Positions 8,438 through 13,635 of a DNA stretch of 13,635 nucleotides are shown in pieces. The position numbers and the translations under genes are program-made. Every line of letters starts with the position of its first letter. The stretch's first letter is position 1. The DNA lies in assembly GCA_002479245.1 (NCBI GenBank), contig DLMG01000223.1:17299-30933 (forward strand), read 5' to 3'. The notes beneath the pieces are model-generated. The model ran no database searches and was not told the origin of the DNA. It saw only the letters and a list, made by a program, of their open reading frames with translations. The stretch comes from Verrucomicrobia subdivision 3 bacterium UBA7542 (GTDB lineage: Bacteria > Verrucomicrobiota > Verrucomicrobiia > Limisphaerales > UBA11358).

Positions 8438-8527
8438 CCGTTTTCCCCGCGCTGCGGCTCATCGAGTCGCGCTCCGTTCGCAGGTGCGCTCAACCTTTCC
8501 AAACTTTCCCATTTTCCCCGCGCTGCG
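8438..8527 (+). repeat. Dispersed intergenic repeat, module 1 (one partial and one near-complete copy)
   Basis: CCGTTTTCCCCGCGCTGCGG (8438-8457) is followed by CTCATCGAGTCGCGCTCCG and then GCAGGTGCGCTCAACCTTTCC ... ATTTTCCCCGCGCTGCG, ending at 8527. Both parts recur at 9246-9320. The repeat fills much of the gap between the GH32 gene and the next gene. The stretch 8313-8437 before it shows nothing recognisable. Confidence 0.75.
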
Positions 8528-8575
8528 TGCCCGGCTTAATTTGCGAAGTGTTTGCCGATAGGCTACCGTCTTGCC

Positions 8576-9199
8576 ATGAGGTTCAAGCTGCTGTTTGTCT
8601 TGTCTGGAATGATTTTCATGTTCGTCGCCGCGCCCCGGCTGCGCGCTGACCTGGTGGAAATGCAAAACGGCGACCGTTACTCCGGCAAGGTGTTGTCCGT
8701 GTCCGCGGACACCGTGGTGTTGGAGAGCGAAGTGTTGGGCAAAATCAATGTGCCGCGCAAAAAGGTGGCGACCCTGATGATTGGCGCGAACGCCGCCACG
8801 CCGAACACGGCAACCAATATCGCGCGAGTCTCCGCGTCCACGAATCTTCCTGCCGCGGTTCCTGCGGCTGCCTTGGCGAATACCAACGTGGATTTGTCCG
8901 CTGCGTTTCGCAATCTGGGCGCGAACACGAATTTTATCGGGCAAATTCGCCAGCAGATGCTCGCCGGCAATTCCGAGGCGGCCAGCAACTACGACAAGCT
9001 GGTCAGCGGCTTGATGACCGGAAAGCTGAACCTGGATGACCTTCGACGCGAAGCAAAGTCGTCCGCGGACCAGTTGCGGGAGCTCAAGCGCGACCTTGGT
9101 CCCGACGCCGGCGACTCTATCAATGCTTATCTGAGTGTGCTGGATAATTTTCTCAAGGAAACCGACGGCCAACCAGCGAGCGCCGCTCCCGCACCCTAG
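8576..9199 (+). CDS. Small exported protein with N-terminal beta-barrel-like domain, unknown function
   Basis: This 207-residue protein starts at ATG 8576 and has a signal peptide (MRFKLLFVLSGMIFMFVAAPRLRA). The mature N terminus, DLVEMQNGDRYSGKVLSVSADT followed by a LESEVLGKINVPRKKV segment (about 25-67), follows the 'L-NGD-x-G-V...-L-T-FG-I-VP' pattern of small SH3/Sm-like beta domains found in many Gram-negative exported proteins. Residues about 70-105 form an Ala/Thr/Asn-rich linker. Residues about 110-195 are helical (IRQQMLAGNSEAASNYDKLV, LNLDDLRREAKSSADQLRELKRDLG) and end in an Ala/Pro tail. I do not recognise a named family. Location is probably periplasmic or outer surface. It is flanked by repeats on both sides and has no obvious operon partner. 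Confidence 0.8.
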   Translation: MRFKLLFVLSGMIFMFVAAPRLRADLVEMQNGDRYSGKVLSVSADTVVLESEVLGKINVPRKKVATLMIGANAATPNTATNIARVSASTNLPAAVPAAALANTNVDLSAAFRNLGANTNFIGQIRQQMLAGNSEAASNYDKLVSGLMTGKLNLDDLRREAKSSADQLRELKRDLGPDAGDSINAYLSVLDNFLKETDGQPASAAPAP

Positions 9200-9245
9200 C
9201 TAAAATCGCAAGCTCCTTAGCCCGGATTCTGGGAAAACCATCCGC

Positions 9246-9320
9246 ACTCGCAGGCCGCGTACAACCTTTCCAACCGTCTCCCGTTTTCCCCGCGCCGCGG
9301 CTCATCGAGTCGCGCTCCGT
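9246..9320 (+). repeat. Dispersed intergenic repeat, module 1 with CTCATCGAG tail
   Basis: The copy reads ACTCGCAGGCCGCG, then ACAACCTTTCCAACCGTCTC, then CCGTTTTCCCCGCGCCGCGG, then CTCATCGAGTCGCGCTCCG. The last two blocks match 8438-8475 with one base changed. It lies between the ends of two convergent genes (9199 plus, 9359 minus). Confidence 0.8.
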
Positions 9321-9358
9321 TTCCGAATCTCCACCCCGCTGAATCGCGAGCCGGCGGC

Positions 9359-9784
9359 TTATTTCATCAACTGGGTCTTGAATTCGGCCAGTTGGTCGCT
9401 GAAAAAGTCCACGGATTTGGGCGTGGTGGTCAGCGTGGAATCGAAGTTCACGAGCGTGACCAGTGTGCTGTAGGTGGCTATGTCGTGATGGGGCAGCACG
9501 GCGCGGATGCCGCCGGCCGGTCCCAGGCGCGAGTAACAGTCCTGCTCGTGGATTTGCGGCACGAGAATGACCCGATAGCCGAGCATGCCCAGGAAATTCG
9601 GGTAGGAATTCGTGGTGACAATCGCCCCGTGCATCACGGCACCATCCCGGCGCAACTGGTCGAGGATGGCTTTCAGCGGTTTGAACTGGTCCCGGGACAG
9701 GATGCGCTCGAACTGCTGCTGTTTGGTTTCGTCGCCCGGGGGCTGGTCAGGCGCTGGCTTGCTGGTTGCTGGTTTCTTGGTCAT
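9359..9784 (-). CDS. Hypothetical protein, unrecognised
   Basis: This is a 141-residue protein read from ATG 9784 to TAA 9361-9359. The first 24 residues are Lys/Pro/Gln-rich and probably disordered (MTKKPATSKPAPDQPPGDET). The rest looks folded and mixed alpha/beta: FERILSRDQFKPLKAILDQL, then GAVMHGAIVTTNSYPNFLGM, VILVPQIHEQDCYSRLGPAG and YSTLVTLVNFDSTLTTTPKS. There is no signal peptide or membrane segment, and I recognise no family. It is the only gene of this strand in its neighbourhood and is flanked by dispersed repeats. A GC-rich hairpin followed by a T-rich stretch lies directly before its start codon. The reading frame seems real because the composition is protein-like and the opposite frame is less so. 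Confidence 0.65.
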   Translation of the reverse strand: MTKKPATSKPAPDQPPGDETKQQQFERILSRDQFKPLKAILDQLRRDGAVMHGAIVTTNSYPNFLGMLGYRVILVPQIHEQDCYSRLGPAGGIRAVLPHHDIATYSTLVTLVNFDSTLTTTPKSVDFFSDQLAEFKTQLMK

Positions 9785-9820
9785 AAAAATATTGGCCGGA
9801 AACGGGGCCTTGGTCCGGCC
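9785..9820 (-). promoter_or_regulatory. Terminator-like hairpin directly upstream of the 141-aa gene
   Basis: GGCCGGA and TCCGGCC (9794-9800 and 9814-9820) are perfect 7-bp arms with a 13-base loop. Read on the minus strand, the hairpin is followed by AATATTTTT and then the ATG at 9784. It could end transcription that arrives from the right, or control translation or elongation into the gene. It was found by eye. Confidence 0.4.
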
Positions 9821-9908
9821 TGGCTAAACGGGAGCACGGTCATTATCGTTCATGGCGATGAGGAAGTCCATGACTCATTTGAGGTGTTGCTTGCGGACGG
9901 CCGCCCGC

Positions 9909-9963
9909 ACTCGCAGGCCGCGCTCAACCTTTCCAAGCGCCTCCTGTTTTTCCCTGCGCTGCG
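9909..9963 (+). repeat. Dispersed intergenic repeat, module 1
   Basis: The copy reads ACTCGCAGGCCGCGCTCAAC, then CTTTCCAAGCGCCTCCTG, then TTTTTCCCTGCGCTGCG. It sits inside the 376-base gene-free gap 9785-10160. The rest of that gap (9821-9908 and 9964-10160) shows no gene, RNA or strong promoter that I can support. Confidence 0.8.
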
Positions 9964-10160
9964 ATTGGTGTGCATGCCAGTCACAGACTTCGGTTGCACT
10001 ACTCCGCTCTGGGTTGGCATGGGCCGTTTCCAAAATTCCGGACTCCACCGTTCCATCGCACGCGACGGAGATTCAGAACACAGGTTCTTCCCTAAAGCTT
10101 CACTTGGGAGTAGATTGTTTTGCCGGTGAATAGAGGCACGGGTTCGGCAGCGCCACCCAA

Positions 10161-10718
10161 ATGAACACTAAAATGAACAAGTCCGAAGGCCAAGCAACTG
10201 GAAAGGCGCTTTCGCAGATCGCGCGGCGCTCGATCGAAGCCGCGTTCCGCGGCGATACGGAAGAACCGGCAATCGCGGTGGCGGGCATCCTGGGCGAGCA
10301 GCACGGCGTCTTCGTTACCATCCGCGGTCGGCAAGGGAAGTTGCGCGGCTGCGTCGGCACGTTGACACCACACTTTGCGAACACCGCCGAGGAAACGTGG
10401 CGCGTCGCGCGCGATGCCGCCTTTCTCGATGGTCGTTTTGCGCCGGTTGGCGCCCACGAATTGGAGCATTTGCGCTTCGAGGTCAGCGTGCTTTTCCCGC
10501 TGGAGGAAGTCACTTCGACGGCGGAGTTGGACCCGCGGCGTTACGGCGTCGTGCTGGCCACCAAAGATAATCGTCGCGGGGTGTTGCTGCCTGATGTCAA
10601 AGGCATCAAAACAGTCGGGCAACAACTCATCACCGCGCGGCTCAAGGGCGGCATTGGCGAGTTCGAGCCGGTGCGCATCCAGCGATTTGCCGTGAAGAAG
10701 TTCTGCGAGGAGGATTGA
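10161..10718 (+). CDS. AMMECR1-domain protein (AmmeMemoRadiSam system protein A-like)
   Basis: This 185-residue protein is almost entirely an AMMECR1 domain. The diagnostic segment is GVFVTIRGRQGKLRGCVGTL (about 50-69, with LRGCVG at 61-66). It is followed by FANTAEETWRVARDAAFLDG, FEVSVLFPLEEVT, and a C terminus with GVLLPDVKGIKTVGQQL and the FAVKKF ending. The biochemical role of bacterial members is unknown. They often occur beside a Memo-like protein and a radical SAM protein (the AmmeMemoRadiSam set). Neither partner is in this window, so this gene stands alone here. ATG 10161 is used; ATG 10173, four codons later, is an equal alternative. No ribosome binding site is seen. A composite repeat begins 19 bases after its stop. 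Confidence 0.9.
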   Translation: MNTKMNKSEGQATGKALSQIARRSIEAAFRGDTEEPAIAVAGILGEQHGVFVTIRGRQGKLRGCVGTLTPHFANTAEETWRVARDAAFLDGRFAPVGAHELEHLRFEVSVLFPLEEVTSTAELDPRRYGVVLATKDNRRGVLLPDVKGIKTVGQQLITARLKGGIGEFEPVRIQRFAVKKFCEED

Positions 10719-10736
10719 AACCAGGACTGCCCATGA

Positions 10737-10916
10737 ACTCGCAGGCTGCGCGCAACCTTTCCAACCGTCTCCCGTTTTCCCTCGTGCTGCATTTTGGACT
10801 GCGGTGGCAATCCCGCGCTGGCGGGAGCGACACCGCTTTGGTGTGTCACAAGCCGTTTGATCACGTCACGCCCTGCGAAAGCGCCGTCGCCGCTGCGCTT
10901 TGCCGGCGCACTCCGA
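10737..10916 (+). repeat. Composite dispersed repeat with two hairpins (modules 1, 2 and 3)
   Basis: Module 1 (10737-10790) is ACTCGCAGGCTGCGCGCAAC and onward. Module 2 (10792-10840) is a long hairpin: GCGGTG (10801-10806), TCCCGC (10811-10816), loop GCTG, GCGGGA (10821-10826), CACCGC (10831-10836). A second bulged hairpin, GCTT-tg-GTG/CAC-AAGC, spans 10835-10853. Module 3 (10862-10916) carries GCGCCGTCGCCGCTGCGCTT. The same order of parts occurs at 12102-12269. No protein frame is kept between the copies. Confidence 0.85.
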
Positions 10917-10961
10917 TATGCTATCGCGTTTTCCGACCGTCTCCGAACCTCGCGAAGCGTC

Positions 10962-10992
10962 TGGACTGCGCGCGGTTCACCGCCGCTTTCCC
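10962..10992 (+). repeat. GCGG/CCGC hairpin repeat
   Basis: CTGGACT is followed by GCG-c-GCGG (10968-10975), loop TTCA, CCGCCGC (10980-10986) and TTTCC. The stem has 7 bp with one bulged base. The flanks (GGACT on the left, CTTT on the right) match those of module 2 in the composite repeats. Bases 10917-10961 and 10993-11032 around it show nothing else recognisable. Confidence 0.5.
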
Positions 10993-11032
10993 TCCATCGA
11001 CCAAGCGCAGTCTTGTGCAAAGCCCCACCCGC

Positions 11033-11076
11033 ACTCGCAGGTCGCGGTAAAACTTCCCCGTTTTCCCCGTGCTGCG
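11033..11076 (+). repeat. Dispersed intergenic repeat, shortened module 1
   Basis: The copy reads ACTCGCAGGTCGCGGTAAAA, then CTTCCCCGTTTTCCCCGTGC, then TGCG. It has lost the middle part of module 1. It ends three bases before the stop codon of the minus-strand gene at 11080, so the repeat abuts that gene's 3' end. Confidence 0.7.
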
Positions 11077-11079
11077 GAT

Positions 11080-11922
11080 TTACACCCGCAGATAGACGTA
11101 GATGGCGAAGATGACGGCAGCGAGACCGGCCACCGCCGCGAGGATCCAAAGGAAGCTCCGCTTCTGCGCCGCGATGGCGAAGGTGGAAACGATGACCGCG
11201 GCTTGCGCGGCCAACATGCCGAAGAAAAACTTCCCGCTGCGTTTGTGATGGCGCTCCGCCGAGACGTTGATTTTGCGCACCTGCAATTCATAAAGGTTGG
11301 CGATGGATTGGTTCAATCTCGCCTCTGTATCATAACGCTCGGCGTTGTAGCGCATCCTGGCGGCGGTAAGGTCACGGGCGGCGGCTTTGTCGCCAGTAGG
11401 CAGGGATTTTCCCAGTTGATCGAGGGCTTGATTGGCCGGAGCAAGGGCAGTGTCGAACGCGAGGGCGTTGTCTTTGGCGGTTTGCAGGGCCGCCGCAAGG
11501 GATTTGTCATCCACTGATTTCAAAAGGTCGGCAATCCCGGTTTCAGGCTTTTCCTTTTCTATGGCTTGCAGCGCAGCTTCGACTTTTGAATCCACGCTGA
11601 GCGCAGCGGGAGCAGGAACTTTTTCCAGCACGGGGTTGTCTATCGGATGGATGTCGGTGGTGGCGGTGAGAAGTTCAAGTGAGTTTCGTTGCATCGCGCC
11701 CCGGAGTTTCTTTGCCTGGAAGTAGCCCCATTGATCGCCGGCCTTGGACTGGAGTTGCGCGCCGAGGGCGCGGTCGTATTGGGCGCGGGTCATCTCGCTC
11801 GAAGCCAGCCCGGCGAGCAAGGTCGCAATGACCGTCATCACCACGGGCGTGGCGAGGAGGATTTTGCCCCATTTGGTTTGCGGCACGTTGCCAGTTAATT
11901 CTGCAGGTATTTTTGTCTTCAT
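11080..11922 (-). CDS. DUF4337-type inner-membrane protein
   Basis: This 280-residue protein (ATG 11922 to TAA 11080) has the layout of DUF4337 proteins. A short cytoplasmic N terminus precedes a first membrane segment (about 19-42, GKILLATPVVMTVIATLLAG). The characteristic stretch SKAGDQWGYFQAKKLRGAMQ (about 59-78) follows. A long, mostly helical soluble region (about 80-225, Ala/Lys/Asp-rich) comes next. Near the C terminus are two further membrane segments, at about 230-252 (FFFGMLAAQAAVIVSTFAIA) and 257-278 (FLWILAAVAGLAAVIFAIYV). The function of the family is unknown. Upstream (right side) is a 599-base region of repeats and a palindrome, so its promoter is not obvious. No operon partner is visible. 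Confidence 0.85.
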   Translation of the reverse strand: MKTKIPAELTGNVPQTKWGKILLATPVVMTVIATLLAGLASSEMTRAQYDRALGAQLQSKAGDQWGYFQAKKLRGAMQRNSLELLTATTDIHPIDNPVLEKVPAPAALSVDSKVEAALQAIEKEKPETGIADLLKSVDDKSLAAALQTAKDNALAFDTALAPANQALDQLGKSLPTGDKAAARDLTAARMRYNAERYDTEARLNQSIANLYELQVRKINVSAERHHKRSGKFFFGMLAAQAAVIVSTFAIAAQKRSFLWILAAVAGLAAVIFAIYVYLRV

Positions 11923-12101
11923 CCAGTTGGGAAGTTACACAAACCGAATCGATCAAAGCAATGGGCTTGAGATTGGGTGATTGAACCGTGTCCGGGCAAA
12001 TGCATCTGCGGCAGAGCAGCCAGGGGTTGCAACGCGCCTTGCCTTCCGTAGCGCGGCTGTGTGCGAAGCATCAGCCCTGGTGCTGACGCACGGCTACCAG
12101 C

Positions 12102-12269
12102 ACTCGCAGGCCGCTCTCAGCCTTTCCAACCGTCTCCTGTTTTCCCGGCACTGCGACTTTTTGGACTGTGGTGGCAAGCGTAGCGCGACACCGCTTTGCG
12201 AACGAACATCGCAAAGATTTTGATTTCGTCACGTCCTGCAAAAGCGCCGTCGCCGCTGCGCTCCGCGCC
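12102..12269 (+). repeat. Composite dispersed repeat with two hairpins (second copy)
   Basis: It has the same modules in the same order as 10737-10916. Module 1 reads ACTCGCAGGCCGCTCTCAGC and onward. The module 2 hairpin is GTGGTG (12168-12173) against CACCGC (12189-12194), with inner GCAA and GCGA segments unchanged. A perfect 8-bp hairpin, CTTTGCGA/TCGCAAAG (12194-12201 and 12209-12216), follows. Module 3 carries AAAGCGCCGTCGCCGCTGCG. Stems are kept although the paired bases and the inner loop differ from the other copy. Confidence 0.85.
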
Positions 12270-12418
12270 ACGTCTGCCGTCAGGTCGTGCCTCGGGCGGT
12301 GGCCCCGGGTTTCCAGCAGGATTTGTTTTTGATAAACCATGCCCTTCTCTTGCGCGCAACGGAGCCGGAAGGCAATGCTTTTTCCAGCCCTGCTTTTCAT
12401 AAACCGCCGCCAAAGACC

Positions 12419-12456
12419 CTACAAAACTTTGTCCCACGTGGGACAAAGTTTTGTAG
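12419..12456. promoter_or_regulatory. Perfect 38-bp palindrome with parS-like centre
   Basis: The half-site CTACAAAACTTTGTCCCAC (12419-12437) is followed directly by its exact reverse complement (12438-12456), with no spacer. The central 16 bases, TGTCCCACGTGGGACA, differ from the known parS form TGTTCCACGTGGAACA only at one symmetric pair of positions. A ParB-binding site is therefore possible. A dimeric regulator site or a repeat with extruding arms is an alternative. It lies 66 bases past the 3' end of the DUF434-type gene. Confidence 0.55.
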
Positions 12457-12521
12457 CACCAGCTCAAGCTCCCGATGTACTTTGGAAAGCGCGGAAATTC
12501 CTCAAGATCCGTCGAGTCGCG

Positions 12522-13250
12522 TCACAAGCCCGTCCATGACAAATCCAGAAGCCGCGCTTGCGGAAGCCGTTCGGCGATGATCAGCCGGGCGAGGTTCACC
12601 CAGCGTTGACAGTGGTCGAGCACGATGCCGTCGGAGGTGGCGATGATCTCGGCGGTATGCGATAGGACGTGGTCGGGGCTGAAGGTCAATTCCACTTCCA
12701 TGTTCCAGCCGGCGGCGGCGGCGGTTTCAAGGATGAGGGTCTTGAGGCGTCCGCTGTTGGAGACCGGCTGATCGAGCCACCAGCGGCAGCGGCTGGTGCC
12801 CAAGGCCACGGCGGTTTCGCCGATCAGGCGCAGGACGGGAATGGTTTCATTTATTTTGCGATAGCGCCGGTGGATGCCGGCAATGTCCCGGCAGCAACCG
12901 TCGCGGCACAGCAGCACAATCCCGCCGGCCAGCGCGCTTTCGAGAACGGTCAGGACGTTGTAGCCGTCGAGCCAGAGTTCATGGCCTTGAAGCCGGCCGG
13001 GTTCGACGCGGAGTTTTTGGCGGCGTTGAACGTCTTCGTGAGCGCAAGCGTGGCGGGAGACGGCCATGCGCTGGCGGGAGGTGAGGTTGTGGCGGTTGCC
13101 CACCAGTTCGACGGCCGAGCGCGAGGCGTAGCCGCGGTCGAGCAGCCAGCAGAGATCATCGGCGGCGGCGCGGAGTGCGGGAAGTTGCCGGGCGGCAAAG
13201 AGCCGCTCGTCCTGAGGGGCGAGGCCCCGATGTGTTTGATGCCTGGCCAC
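12522..13250 (-). CDS. DUF434/DUF5616-type protein
   Basis: This protein of about 242 residues reads to TGA 12524-12522. It resembles COG2454-type proteins: an N-terminal helical DUF434 part (LRAAADDLCWLLDRGYASRS, AVELVGNRHNLTSRQRMAV, RHAC) and a C-terminal DUF5616-like part (LWLDGYNVLTVLESAL, LCRDGCCRDIAGIHRRY, WWLDQPVSNSGRL, IATSDGIVLD). The LDGYNVL motif and the later acidic residues (LDQPVSNSG, SDGIVLD) recall NYN/PIN-type nuclease folds; that is inference. The frame is open to an ATG at 13277, but this lies inside the tRNA-Leu gene. GTG 13250 is therefore chosen: it is the first start codon after the tRNA and leaves the whole domain intact. The gene follows the tRNA by 17 bases on the same strand, so both may share a transcript. 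Confidence 0.82.
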   Translation of the reverse strand: MARHQTHRGLAPQDERLFAARQLPALRAAADDLCWLLDRGYASRSAVELVGNRHNLTSRQRMAVSRHACAHEDVQRRQKLRVEPGRLQGHELWLDGYNVLTVLESALAGGIVLLCRDGCCRDIAGIHRRYRKINETIPVLRLIGETAVALGTSRCRWWLDQPVSNSGRLKTLILETAAAAGWNMEVELTFSPDHVLSHTAEIIATSDGIVLDHCQRWVNLARLIIAERLPQARLLDLSWTGL

Positions 13251-13267
13251 GGGGGAAATGGAATTTT

Positions 13268-13352
13268 TGGTGCGCATAGCAGGACTTGAACCTGCACGGG
13301 TTGCCCCACTACCACCTCAAAGTAGCGTGTCTGCCAATTCCACCATATGCGC
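13268..13352 (-). tRNA. tRNA-Leu (anticodon GAG)
   Basis: Read on the minus strand, GCGCATA (13352-13346) pairs with TATGCGC, followed by discriminator A and an encoded CCA (13270-13268). The D-arm region reads TGGTGGAATTGGCAGACACG, the anticodon loop TTGAGGT with GAG at 13318-13316, and the T arm GCAGGTTCAAGTCCTGC. A long variable arm with TGGG-GCAA-CCCG marks it as class II, and the body closely follows bacterial tRNA-Leu(GAG). It serves CUC/CUU codons. Confidence 0.96.
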
Positions 13353-13427
13353 ACCCGCCTTCATAATGAACCAAACGGCGGCACTTTGCGCAAGTTGAAT
13401 CGAATCCTGTGTGCGCGGCTCGGGCAT

Positions 13428-13445
13428 GCGCAAAAATTTTCGCGC
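13428..13445. other. 18-bp near-palindrome between a partial gene and the tRNA
   Basis: GCGC-a-AAAATTTT-c-GCGC is symmetric except for one pair. It lies 8 bases past the stop of the minus-strand partial gene and upstream of tRNA-Leu. It could be a protein-binding site or part of a termination/promoter region; nothing decides between them. Confidence 0.3.
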
Positions 13446-13452
13446 GCTCTTT

Positions 13453-13635
13453 TTAGTCGCCCAACAACCATTGCCAGCCGCGCCAGCGATCGGGATGCGC
13501 CGGGTGGAAACCTTCGCCATGCGTCGGCCTCAAATCCCATTGCATCAGCACGCCGATGCTGTTTGCGCCGCGACCGTGCGACCGGATGGCGTCAATGCCG
13601 TAGGCATAGTCGAGCATGATTTTGAAACGGTCGGA
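13453..13635 (-). CDS. C-terminal end of an unidentified protein (partial)
   Basis: On the minus strand a frame is open from the window edge to TAA at 13455-13453 and encodes 60 residues, including RFKIMLDYAYGIDAIRSHGR, ANSIGVLMQWDLRPTHGEGF and a Trp-rich end (HPDRWRGWQWLLGD). Its start is outside the window. The sequence is protein-like, with five Trp (four within the last 11 residues) and several His and Gly, but I do not recognise the family. It runs in the same direction as the tRNA and the DUF434-type gene. Confidence 0.7.
   Translation of the reverse strand, partial: SDRFKIMLDYAYGIDAIRSHGRGANSIGVLMQWDLRPTHGEGFHPAHPDRWRGWQWLLGD

Larger units (their letters stand above)
11923..12521. other. 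599-base gene-free region between two minus-strand genes
   Basis: This gap holds one composite dispersed repeat (12102-12269) and a perfect 38-bp palindrome (12419-12456). Bases 11923-12101, which should contain the promoter of the DUF4337-type gene on the minus strand, show only a weak TTGCTT-N18-TAACTT pair. Bases 12270-12418 and 12457-12521 show no gene or RNA that I can support; short open frames there overlap each other and look accidental. Confidence 0.6.

Noticed and set aside
8353..8649. 98-aa frame starting MKLQHGSIWISFATSLV
   Set aside because: It runs through the dispersed repeat and into the next gene in another frame. There is no family resemblance.
11100..11517. Plus-strand open frame opposite the DUF4337-type gene
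   Set aside because: It is a shadow of a membrane protein with clear transmembrane segments on the other strand.
9900..12223. Repeats could encode a conserved peptide (SQAALNLSNRLLF and, in one copy, LDCGGKRSATPL)
   Set aside because: The frame shifts between copies (after module 1 at 10790 and 12156), the copy at 9246 reads in another frame, and none has a consistent start. Conservation is at DNA/hairpin level.
8438..12269. Integron attC-like sites between genes
   Set aside because: No GTTRRRY/RYYYAAC boxes were seen, neighbouring genes are on both strands, and several are housekeeping-like. No integrase is present.
8438..12269. CRISPR array
   Set aside because: Repeats are spread over kilobases, have variable length and surround genes. 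There are no regular short spacers.
13251..13277. ATG 13277 as the start of the DUF434-type protein
   Set aside because: It lies in the tRNA-Leu acceptor end, and the added residues match nothing. GTG 13250 avoids the overlap.

Overview
The window looks like a chromosomal segment of a fairly GC-rich member of the Verrucomicrobiota, probably close to the Pedosphaera/Limisphaerales group. This is inference from gene content: a giant secreted lamin-tail/CotH/chitobiase-type protein with a typical C-terminal ending, secreted carbohydrate-active enzymes, weak or absent Shine-Dalgarno sites, and many repeat-filled intergenic spaces. No sequence search was run.

Layout. Positions 2-850 hold the C-terminal part of a CarB protein that stops after its first synthetase half. 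A second, divergent copy of the same carB 3' region is present in two pieces, at 871-948 and 4794-4973. They flank a 1141-aa secreted CotH protein (1230-4655). The second piece ends at a small hairpin repeat. Next come the ribosome-assembly GTPase EngB (5096-5815) and a translationally coupled pair of secreted enzymes: an alpha/beta-hydrolase esterase (5887-6792) and a GH32 fructan hydrolase (6789-8312). After these is a small exported protein (8576-9199).

From about 8440 onward every intergenic gap is filled by dispersed repeats, always in the same orientation whatever the gene direction. Between them are an unrecognised 141-aa gene (9359-9784, minus), an AMMECR1-domain gene (10161-10718), a DUF4337-type membrane protein (11080-11922, minus) and a DUF434/DUF5616-type gene (12522-13250, minus). 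The last lies directly behind a tRNA-Leu(GAG) gene (13268-13352, minus). The right edge holds the last 60 residues of an unidentified minus-strand protein.

How things fit together. The esterase and GH32 pair is the only clear functional unit and suggests breakdown of a fructan-type polysaccharide outside the cytoplasm. The other genes look like independent housekeeping or orphan genes. The most unusual material is non-coding. It comprises a hairpin repeat family with compensatory base changes, one member of which sits on the breakpoint of the carB fragment; longer composite repeats that carry the same hairpin; and a perfect 38-bp palindrome whose centre closely resembles a ParB-binding parS site.
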